Assembly (NCBI GenBank): GCA_019236545.1
Contig: JAFAIV010000179.1
Span: 1 to 12,266 of the forward strand
Length of the DNA stretch: 12,266 bases
From: Actinomycetota bacterium
GTDB lineage: Bacteria > Actinomycetota > Thermoleophilia > Gaiellales > Gaiellaceae
Direction of reading: 5' to 3'
Within the stretch, counting starts at the first letter, position 1; the number at the start of each line of letters is the position of its first letter. Below the pieces are notes generated by a model. The model saw only the letters and a program-made list of their open reading frames with translations, was not told where the DNA came from and made no database searches. The translations under genes were made by a program, and so were the position numbers. Below are positions 6,752 through 12,266 of the stretch, piece by piece.

Positions 6752-8017
6752 GTGGCCGCGCATTCGGGCCACGGCTGGCTACCGGCGTACCTGCCGGCGA
6801 GCGCGCGCCGGGTGCGCGTCGCGGATCCGGAGCTCGGCGCCACGCTTCGGGAGGCCGGCGCCGAGCTCGTCGAGGCGGACGCGGACGCCGAGCTCGTGCG
6901 CAGCGCCGCCGAGGTGGCGCGCGCGGCGCCGGTCGTGGTCGTCTCGCTCGAGGAGCAGCCGCCGACGGACCGGCTCCGGCCGATGCGGGCGTGCCGGCGC
7001 GCGGCTCGGTCGCTGCGCCTCCGCGCCCGTGCGCGCGCCGCGGCGCGCCGGCTCGGCGACGCCAGGACGCTGCTCTGGGAGGTGGACGGACCGAGCGCCC
7101 TCTTCCCGCTGCGCGCGCTCGTCTCCACGGGGGAGGGCGAAACGATCGTCGACGCGGCCGCCGCAGCCGCGGGTCTCGACCCGGGCCAGGTGCGCCCCCG
7201 GATCCGCCAGGGCGGGGTCGTCGCCTTCGCGGCCGACGCCGTCCTGCGCGTCGCGGTCGGGCCCAGCGCGGCGCAGGTCGAGGAGCACGCTCGCGCGCTG
7301 CGGGAGATCGCGGCGGCCGGCCCGTCGCCCTCTGTCGCGTCGCGGATCCCGGCCCAGCTCGGGTCGGGTCGGGCCGGGCTCGGCGTCTGGTCGCTCGAGT
7401 CGGCGCTCCCGGGGACGCTGCCGGAGCTCCCGCTCTCGCCTCGTCTGCTCGAGGATTGCTCCGAGTTCCTCGCCGGCCTGTACGGCCTCGTGCCCGGCGG
7501 CGAGCCGTCCGGGACGCCGGCCGCCGACGCGGCAGTCCTCGCCGTCGCTTCGCCCGGCCGAACGGCGGCGCTCGAGCGGCTCGGTCAGTGGGTCGAGCGG
7601 ACGATCGAGGAGGTGCCCCGCGGCTTCGGGCACGGAGACTTCTGGCGCGACAACCTGCTCGCCGACGGCGACCGCCTCGTCGGCGTCGTCGACTGGGCCT
7701 CCGCCGGGCCCGGACGACTGCCGCTACTCGACATGCTCCACCTGACGACGGACGCGACCCGCGCGCGGGCCCGCGGCCACCTCGGCCCGGTGATCGCCTC
7801 GCACTTGCTGCCCTGGGCGCGCGCCGGCGGCGACGAGCTCGCCCGCGACCACCTTCGCCGCGTCGGCGTCACCGCGTCCCCAGTGCTGCTCGAGGCGCTC
7901 GCGCTCGCCTACTGGCTCGACTTCGTCGCGCGACAGCTGCGCGTGTTCGGCGACCGGGGGGCGAGCGAGACCTGGGTGCGGCAGAACGTGGACGTCGTCG
8001 TCGCGGCGGCGGAGTAA
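6752..8017 (+). CDS. Aminoglycoside-phosphotransferase-fold protein, atypical
   Basis: The C-terminal part of this 421-residue protein has the APH/choline-kinase catalytic loop: HGDFWRDN (294-301, catalytic D296, N301) followed by VVDWASAGPG (312-321, metal-binding D314). The N-lobe of that domain starts near residue 140. The strand that usually carries the ATP-binding Lys reads AVLRVAVG (163-170), so Arg stands where Lys is expected. The first 110 residues form an extra region of unknown function with an Arg-rich stretch (79-100). Within this cluster it could phosphorylate a sugar or a polymer precursor. Antibiotic resistance seems unlikely from the context, though that is inference. GTG 6752 follows the GT4 stop by three bases with no clear SD, so re-initiation is likely. 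GTG 6812 is an alternative. It is an active or degenerate kinase: the loop is intact, the Lys is not. Confidence 0.78.
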   Translation: MAAHSGHGWLPAYLPASARRVRVADPELGATLREAGAELVEADADAELVRSAAEVARAAPVVVVSLEEQPPTDRLRPMRACRRAARSLRLRARARAAARRLGDARTLLWEVDGPSALFPLRALVSTGEGETIVDAAAAAAGLDPGQVRPRIRQGGVVAFAADAVLRVAVGPSAAQVEEHARALREIAAAGPSPSVASRIPAQLGSGRAGLGVWSLESALPGTLPELPLSPRLLEDCSEFLAGLYGLVPGGEPSGTPAADAAVLAVASPGRTAALERLGQWVERTIEEVPRGFGHGDFWRDNLLADGDRLVGVVDWASAGPGRLPLLDMLHLTTDATRARARGHLGPVIASHLLPWARAGGDELARDHLRRVGVTASPVLLEALALAYWLDFVARQLRVFGDRGASETWVRQNVDVVVAAAE

Positions 8018-8048
8018 GCAGCGGCCAATCGGGAAAGAAGGCCTCCCG

Positions 8049-9350
8049 ATGCGCGAGCGGGCGCCGGGGGGACGCGTGGCCGCCACTGCGTCGACCTACG
8101 GCGCGGCGGTGGCCGTCGGCGTGCTCGGGCTCGCCAACGCGCTCGTCGTCGCGCGTGCGCTCGGCCCCACGGGACGCGGCCAGATCGCGTTCATCGTCGC
8201 GGTCGCTGCCCTGACCGCGCGCCTCTCGACCCTCGGGATCGAGCAGGCGAACGCGAACTTCGGCGGGCGCGAGCCGGAGACGCGGTCGGCCCTCGCGACG
8301 AACTCCGCCGTCTTCGCGGCGGGCGCCGGGGCGATGGCGTTCGTCGTCCTCGAGCTGATCGCGAAGCTCGCCCCGGGCGCCGTCCCGGGCGGCGAGCTCG
8401 GCGCGATCGGCATCGCCACCGTCCCGCTGCTGATCCTCGCGACGCAGCTCGACATGCTCGTCCGCGCCGAGTACGCCACGAACGTCGCCAACGCCGCGTG
8501 GATCGCGGGACCCGTCGTGACCCTCACGGCGAACGGCGTCCTCTTCGCGGGGAACCTGCTCTCCGTCCGCCTGGCCGTCGCGACATGGATGGCGGGGCAG
8601 GCGGCGAGCCTCGCGCTCCTCGTCTGGTACCTGCTCGCGCGCGGCTCCGGCTTCGGGAGGCCGAGCGTCCACCTCGCGCGACGCTCGCTCCGGCTCGGGA
8701 TCCAGAGCTACATCGGCGGCGTCTTCGGCCTCGGCAACGCCCGGCTCGACCAGTGGCTTCTCGGCGCGATCTCGGGGCCACGCGCGCTCGGCCTCTACAG
8801 CGTCGCCGTCGCCTGGAGCGAGACGCTCTTCTACCTCCCGACCGCCATCGTCGCGGTCCAGCGGCCGGATCTCGTGCGCGCCGCGCCGGACGACGCCGCG
8901 CGCCAGACGGCGATCGGCTTCCGCCTGGCCGCCGCGCTGACGCTGCCGGCCGCGGCGGTCGTCGTGGTCGCGGCGCCGCAGCTCTGCACCGGCATCTTCG
9001 GCAACGCCTTCCACGACTCGGCGCTCGACCTGCGGATCCTCGTCATCGGCACGTTCGGGATCACCGGCCTGAAGCTGCTCGGGAATGCGCTGATCGCACA
9101 AGGGAGGCCGCTGCGGCAGACCGCCTCCGTCGGCGTCGCGTTCACGGTCACCGCGATCCTCGACGTCGCACTGATCCCGCTGTACGCCGACCTCGGCGCC
9201 TCGATCGCCGCGGCCGTCGCATACAGCTGTGGCGGGTTGGCCGCAGCCGCGATCTTCGCGCGCACCTTCGGCTGCGGTCGCCGCGAGCTCGTCCCGCACG
9301 CCTCCGACCTCGCGGTGCTCTGGCAGCGCTTGCGGCCCGCGCGCGCGTGA
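8049..9350 (+). CDS. Wzx-type oligosaccharide flippase (MOP superfamily)
   Basis: This 433-residue polytopic membrane protein would flip the undecaprenyl-linked repeat unit from the cytoplasmic to the outer face of the membrane. About 12 hydrophobic segments are seen. Family-like segments are RALGPTGRGQIAF (36-48), NARLDQWLLGAISGPRALGL (230-249) and LIPLYADLGASIAAAVAY (375-392), the last typical of the C-terminal half of polysaccharide-export flippases. ATG 8049 has AAGAAGG (8035-8041) seven bases upstream, the clearest SD of the plus operon, so this gene may be translated independently of the upstream pair. Its TGA overlaps the GTG of the next gene. A MATE or MurJ assignment is possible by fold, but the neighbours favour Wzx. 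Confidence 0.9.
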   Translation: MRERAPGGRVAATASTYGAAVAVGVLGLANALVVARALGPTGRGQIAFIVAVAALTARLSTLGIEQANANFGGREPETRSALATNSAVFAAGAGAMAFVVLELIAKLAPGAVPGGELGAIGIATVPLLILATQLDMLVRAEYATNVANAAWIAGPVVTLTANGVLFAGNLLSVRLAVATWMAGQAASLALLVWYLLARGSGFGRPSVHLARRSLRLGIQSYIGGVFGLGNARLDQWLLGAISGPRALGLYSVAVAWSETLFYLPTAIVAVQRPDLVRAAPDDAARQTAIGFRLAAALTLPAAAVVVVAAPQLCTGIFGNAFHDSALDLRILVIGTFGITGLKLLGNALIAQGRPLRQTASVGVAFTVTAILDVALIPLYADLGASIAAAVAYSCGGLAAAAIFARTFGCGRRELVPHASDLAVLWQRLRPARA

Positions 9351-10183
9351 CCGACGCCGTCCTCTACCGCTTCCACAAGAACCTCGTGGTCGTGCGAGAC
9401 CGGCTGCGGATGCTGCGCCGCCTGAACCCGGGCACGCCGATCTACGGGCTCTTCGGCGGCGACGCGCGGGTCGCGCCGATCGTACGGGCGGCGGTCGGGA
9501 ACCTCGTCGACGACCTGCAGACCCTCCCCGGCGGCCGGGCGTTCTGGAAGTGGGCGGAGGGCGACGTCGCGATCGCCTGGTGGTGGCGGCAGGCGGGCGA
9601 GCGGCTCCCGTTCGACCGGCTGCTCGCGCTCGAGTGGGACCAGCTGATCCTCGTGCCGCTCGCGGAGCTCTACGCGCACGTGCCGGAGGACACGGTCGCG
9701 CTGTCGGGGCTTTCCCGGCTCGCGGAGGTGGGCGAGCGCTGGAGCTGGCTGCAGATCGAGGGCTACCGCGAGCAGCTCGACGAGCTGTTCCGGATCGTCC
9801 GAGAGGAGCACGGCTGGGAGGGCGAGGCGCTCACGTGCAACCTCAACGGCGCCGTGCTCCCGCGCCGGCTCGTGGCCGAGATCGGCGGGCTCGGCCTGCC
9901 GCGCCTGACGCACGACGAGGTGCGCCTGCCGCTCGCCGCGCAGCTCCTCGGGTTCCCGGTCGTGGACAACGGGCTGAGGCAGCGCGACGAGGCCGTCCGG
10001 CTCTACACCGCCGACGGCGGGCCCGACATCGCGGACGACGCGATCGCCGCGGAGCTCGCTCGGCCCGACGGGCGGCGGATCTTCCACCCGTACCGCAAGC
10101 CGTACGCGGCCACGCCGCTGGAGACGGCGCTCGCCTCCGCGATCGCTAGGGCGCGCTCCGCCGCGGCCCACGCGCGCCGCTGA
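9347..10183 (+). CDS. Probable GT-A-fold glycosyltransferase-like protein, unassigned family
   Basis: I do not recognise this 278-residue soluble protein at family level. Its opening VLYRFHKNLVVVRDRLRMLR (5-24) followed by NPGTPIYGLFGG (27-38) has the pattern of the first two beta strands of a GT-A nucleotide-sugar transferase. LALEWDQLILVPL (93-105) resembles the strand carrying the acidic donor-binding motif (E96, D98). A late HDE (189-191) could complete the site. No signal peptide or membrane helix is seen. Start GTG 9347 overlaps the flippase stop by GTGA, so the two are translationally coupled, which suggests a shared role in making or exporting the repeat unit. The 3' end overlaps the convergent GT2 gene by 38 bases. 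A glycosyltransferase role is inference. Confidence 0.7.
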   Translation: MTDAVLYRFHKNLVVVRDRLRMLRRLNPGTPIYGLFGGDARVAPIVRAAVGNLVDDLQTLPGGRAFWKWAEGDVAIAWWWRQAGERLPFDRLLALEWDQLILVPLAELYAHVPEDTVALSGLSRLAEVGERWSWLQIEGYREQLDELFRIVREEHGWEGEALTCNLNGAVLPRRLVAEIGGLGLPRLTHDEVRLPLAAQLLGFPVVDNGLRQRDEAVRLYTADGGPDIADDAIAAELARPDGRRIFHPYRKPYAATPLETALASAIARARSAAAHARR

Positions 10184-11186
10184 GCGCCCTCCGCGCGACC
10201 CGGGCCCACCCGTGGATCCCGCCGAGGCCGTGCGCGAGGTGGTACGCGGGGAAGTAGAGCGCGACGCGAGGCGCGAGCGCGGGATCCTCGTCGTTCAGCC
10301 GCACGGCCCGGCTCGCGAACACGAACGCCGCCGCTGCGTAGCCCGAGGCGCCCGCGGCGAACACCCGCCGGGCGGCGCGCGACCGCGCTCCCGCGATGCC
10401 GAGCGCGGCGCCGCCGAGGACGAGCACGAGCGGCGCTGAGCTGCGCGCGCTGAGGAAGCGGCGGTGCTTCGCCGTCACCGCGGCCTTCCAGAGCCCGTAG
10501 CGGTAGTACTGGACGAACGTGCTGCGAACCGTCTCCCGCGGCAGGTACTCGACCACCATCGCCGGGTCGTAGACGATCCGTCCGCCTGCGCCGCGCAGGC
10601 GGTGGTTCAGATCCTCGACCTCCCCGACCGGGAGCTCCTCGTCGTAGAGGCCGACCCGCTCGAACACCCACGGCCGGAAGGCGCCGCAGTAGACGGTGTC
10701 GGCCTCGTGGCGACCGCTCGCGCGGGTCCAGTTCGCGCCGCCGAACGGGCTCGTCTGGGAGACGGCCGCGGCGCGTTGGGCACGCGTCTCGCCCCGCGGG
10801 ACGACCTGCCCGCCGACGTTCCACGCGCCCGTCTCCTCGGCGACGCGGGCCGCCTGGCGCAGGTAGTCCGACCGGTACCGGGAGTGACAGTCGAGGCGGA
10901 CGACGAGGTCGGGCTTCCACTCGAGGGCCGCGCGGATGGCGACGTTGAGGCCGGTCGCCGCGATCCGGCCGGGGTTCTCGAGCAAGGTCAGGTCGAGCCC
11001 GTGCCGCTCGGCCGCCTCACGGAGCAGCCGCGGCGAGCCGTCCCTCGAGCCGCCGTCCGCGACGAAGCACGCGACCTCGCCGGCGAAGTCCTGCGCCGCC
11101 AGGTCCGCCGCGAGGTTCTCGACATGCCGCGCCTCGTTCAGCATCGGCGCGACGACCGCGATCCGCTCGATCCGCTCTCCCTCCAC
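10146..11186 (-). CDS. Glycosyltransferase family 2, ExoA-like, with C-terminal membrane segments
   Basis: This 346-residue GT-A transferase would add a sugar to the lipid-linked repeat unit at the membrane. It shows VVAPMLNEARHVENL (11-25), ADGGSRDGS (43-51, donor-binding loop), RLDCHSRY (97-104, the variant of the DXD motif found in succinoglycan-type ExoA proteins) and EDLNHRLR (191-198, catalytic ED). QYYRYG (226-231) follows. Three hydrophobic stretches at about 251-265, 273-291 and 305-320 anchor the C-terminus. GTG 11186 has a GAGG seven bases upstream. It is transcribed alone, opposite to both neighbours, and its 3' end overlaps the preceding convergent gene. Confidence 0.9.
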   Translation of the reverse strand: MEGERIERIAVVAPMLNEARHVENLAADLAAQDFAGEVACFVADGGSRDGSPRLLREAAERHGLDLTLLENPGRIAATGLNVAIRAALEWKPDLVVRLDCHSRYRSDYLRQAARVAEETGAWNVGGQVVPRGETRAQRAAAVSQTSPFGGANWTRASGRHEADTVYCGAFRPWVFERVGLYDEELPVGEVEDLNHRLRGAGGRIVYDPAMVVEYLPRETVRSTFVQYYRYGLWKAAVTAKHRRFLSARSSAPLVLVLGGAALGIAGARSRAARRVFAAGASGYAAAAFVFASRAVRLNDEDPALAPRVALYFPAYHLAHGLGGIHGWARVARRALSGARGPRRSAP

Positions 11187-11224
11187 CCCGCGTCCTCTTC
11201 CCCTGCCGCGGCGCGTCCGTAACG

Positions 11225-11234
11225 ACCCTAGGCT
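11225..11234. promoter_or_regulatory. Predicted bidirectional promoter core between the two GT2 genes
   Basis: ACCCTAGGCT reads as TAGGCT (11229-11234) on the plus strand and TAGGGT (11230-11225) on the minus strand, sharing the TA at 11229-11230. On the plus side GTG 11242 follows after seven bases with no SD, the layout of a leaderless mRNA. On the minus side the GT2 start lies 39 bases away, leaving room for a leader with its SD. No clear -35 is seen. The block matches the promoter at 5543-5557 in 13 of 15 bases. Confidence 0.45.
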
Positions 11235-11241
11235 TCCGCGC

Positions 11242-12090
11242 GTGGACGCGCCCAGAGTCGCCGTGATCGTCCCCTGCTACGACGAGGGCGACCTCGTCCG
11301 CGAGGCCGTCGCCTCGGTGCAGGAGGACGAGCCGGTCGAGATCGTCGTCGTCCACGACGGCTCGACTCACGCGCGCACGCTCGAGGTCCTCGACGAGCTC
11401 GAGCGGGAGGGAACGCGCGTGATCCGCCAGGAGAACGCCGGCCTCTCCGCGGCGCGGATGCGCGGCGTAGCGGAGACGACCGCGCCGTACGTCTACCCGC
11501 TCGACGGCGACGACCTCGTCGAGCCGGGCAGCCTCGCCGTCCTCGCCGACGCGCTCGACCGCGACCCGCAGGCCGGGGCGGCGTGGGGCGACGTGCGCGT
11601 CTTCGGCCACGTCGAGCTCGTGCAGCGCTCGGGGCCGGCCCTCGACCCGTGGCGGATCTCGTACCTCAACGACGTGACGACCGGCGCGCTGATCCGGCGC
11701 GAGGCGCTCGTCGGGGTCGGCGGCTGGCAGCTCCGCGGCGGCTATGAGGACTGGGACGTCGGCCAGGCACTCGCCCTCGCCGGCTGGCGCGGCGTCTACG
11801 TCCCGGGGACGATCACCCGCCATTACCGCAAGCACGGCGAGCGCATGCTCCGCGGCTCCGTCCAGATGCACGAGCAGCTCGTCGCGGCGATGCGCACGCG
11901 GAACGCCGGGCTCTACGCGGCGCGACGCGAGAACCGCCGCCGCTCCGGCGCGCCGCTGCACCTGAAGCTCCTGTTCCCGCTCATCGACACGCTGCCGTTC
12001 GTGTCGCCCTACGGGCGGCAGCGCCTGATCCACCTCGCCGCCGACCCGGGACGGGTGCTCGGCGCGGCCCTCCGCCGCCGCCTCGGCTGA
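11242..12090 (+). CDS. Glycosyltransferase family 2 (GT-A fold)
   Basis: This 282-residue soluble transferase shows VAVIVPCYDEGDLV (6-19), VVHDGST (36-42), ENAGLSAARMRG (64-75), LDGDD (87-91, the metal-binding DXD) and GYEDWDVG (167-174, with the catalytic ED at 169-170). It would transfer a sugar during repeat-unit assembly. Its donor and linkage cannot be read from sequence. GTG 11242 is chosen because the protein then begins right at the first GT2 strand. The frame is open much further upstream, but that part lies antisense to the divergent GT2 gene. No SD is present, so the mRNA is probably leaderless. It is the last complete gene in the window, followed by a 143-base gap. Confidence 0.9.
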   Translation: MDAPRVAVIVPCYDEGDLVREAVASVQEDEPVEIVVVHDGSTHARTLEVLDELEREGTRVIRQENAGLSAARMRGVAETTAPYVYPLDGDDLVEPGSLAVLADALDRDPQAGAAWGDVRVFGHVELVQRSGPALDPWRISYLNDVTTGALIRREALVGVGGWQLRGGYEDWDVGQALALAGWRGVYVPGTITRHYRKHGERMLRGSVQMHEQLVAAMRTRNAGLYAARRENRRRSGAPLHLKLLFPLIDTLPFVSPYGRQRLIHLAADPGRVLGAALRRRLG

Positions 12091-12097
12091 CCCCGCC

Positions 12098-12117
12098 GCG
12101 GGCGGTCCGTGGCCCGC
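12098..12117 (+). terminator. Weak hairpin after the last complete gene
   Basis: GCGGGC (12098-12103) and GCCCGC (12112-12117) can pair into a 6-bp GC stem with an 8-base loop, starting eight bases after the GT2 stop. No T-run follows, so it is not a classical intrinsic terminator. In DNA this GC-rich such stems arise by chance. Confidence 0.2.
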
Positions 12118-12159
12118 TCCGGGTCCACCCGTTTACTCGTTTCGGACTGGGGTCGTACC

Positions 12160-12171
12160 GGTTACGTAACC
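12160..12171. promoter_or_regulatory. Perfect 12-bp palindrome, possible operator
   Basis: GGTTACGTAACC is a perfect palindrome in a relatively AT-rich island upstream of the partial gene at the right edge. A related shorter palindrome lies about 26 bases downstream. The arrangement fits a dimeric regulator site, though no regulator is in view. Confidence 0.4.
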
Positions 12172-12186
12172 CATGCCGGACGTGAA

Positions 12187-12195
12187 CCGTTACGG
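12187..12195. repeat. Short palindrome CCGT-T-ACGG related to the upstream site
   Basis: This nine-base odd palindrome shares the TTACG core with the palindrome at 12160-12171. The centres are about 25.5 bases apart. It could be a weaker second site of the same regulator, or part of the promoter of the gene that starts near the right edge. Confidence 0.25.
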
Positions 12196-12233
12196 CACTC
12201 GAAGGGCCGCTGCGGAAGGAGGGGGACAGCGCG

Positions 12234-12266
12234 GTGCGGCACGCGCAGGGAGCAAGCATTCCAGGG
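12234..12266 (+). CDS. Possible 5' end of a further gene, cut by the window edge
   Basis: GTG 12234 lies downstream of a strong purine SD (AAGGAGGGGG, 12216-12225) and stays open for the remaining 11 codons, MRHAQGASIPG. The spacing is a little long. An ATG at 12173 in another frame is also open to the edge but has no SD. Too little is present to name a product. The preceding 143-base gap with palindromes supports a new transcription unit here. Confidence 0.35.
   Translation, partial: MRHAQGASIPG

Noticed and set aside
6752..8017. Aminoglycoside resistance gene
   Set aside because: The APH fold is broad. The extra N-terminal region, the Arg at the Lys position and the polysaccharide neighbours argue against a resistance role.
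6004..8214. A 736-codon open frame across the GT4 and APH-fold genes
   Set aside because: It is Arg/Ala/Gly/Pro-rich low-complexity translation typical of an alternative frame in very GC-rich DNA. The GT4 and APH motifs lie in the other frames.
7869..9299. A 476-codon minus-strand frame opposite the flippase
   Set aside because: It is an Asp/Glu/Arg-rich antisense shadow of the flippase's hydrophobic codons with no recognisable domain.
12098..12117. A functional intrinsic terminator
   Set aside because: The stem is only 6 bp and no T-run follows. It is listed only as a low-confidence hairpin.
12173..12266. ATG 12173 as the start of the partial gene
   Set aside because: It is open to the edge but has no SD and abuts the palindrome. 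GTG 12234 behind a purine-rich SD is preferred, though neither is certain.

Overview
The window is very GC-rich DNA whose coding regions use G or C at almost every third position and often start at GTG or TTG. Protein style and gene layout suggest a high-GC actinobacterium. A Thermoleophilia-like lineage is my guess from the look of the proteins and is not proven. The first 30 bases are not genomic: they match the 3' end of the Illumina TruSeq adapter exactly, so the real contig begins at base 31 and is probably a shotgun or metagenome assembly end.

Layout. (1) 31-435: a truncated DUF4260-type membrane protein gene on the minus strand, then a short intergenic region with two near-identical 15-bp palindromic operators and a tiny possible leader ORF. 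(2) 436-2022, plus: a secreted protein with a signal peptide, a jelly-roll-like region, a fibronectin type III domain and a large C-terminal domain of unknown function. (3) 5526-1996, minus: a tight operon of a Wzz/BY-kinase fusion, a Wzy/O-antigen-ligase-type polymerase and a polysaccharide deacetylase. Its tail overlaps the secreted-protein gene. (4) 5585-10183, plus: a divergent four-gene operon of a GT4 glycosyltransferase, an aminoglycoside-phosphotransferase-fold protein, a Wzx-type flippase and an orphan probable GT-A-fold protein. (5) 11186-10146, minus: an ExoA-like GT2 glycosyltransferase. (6) 11242-12090, plus: a second GT2 glycosyltransferase, divergent from the first. (7) 12091-12266: an intergenic region with two palindromes and the possible start of another gene.

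Regions 3-6 together form a Wzx/Wzy-type exopolysaccharide or capsule cluster. Cytoplasmic glycosyltransferases build a lipid-linked repeat unit, the flippase moves it across the membrane, the polymerase joins units, and the Wzz/BY-kinase sets chain length. The deacetylase and the APH-fold protein would modify the sugar, which is inference. No initiating phosphoglycosyltransferase is seen, so the cluster probably continues past the right edge or the enzyme lies elsewhere.

The most notable points are the two divergent promoters that share a 15-bp block and look bidirectional, the non-standard start of the GT4 gene beside a G run, the degenerate APH-fold kinase, the orphan GT-like protein coupled to the flippase, the secreted protein of unknown function, and the twin operators at the left end. 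I see no tRNA, rRNA, CRISPR, insertion sequence or phage gene.
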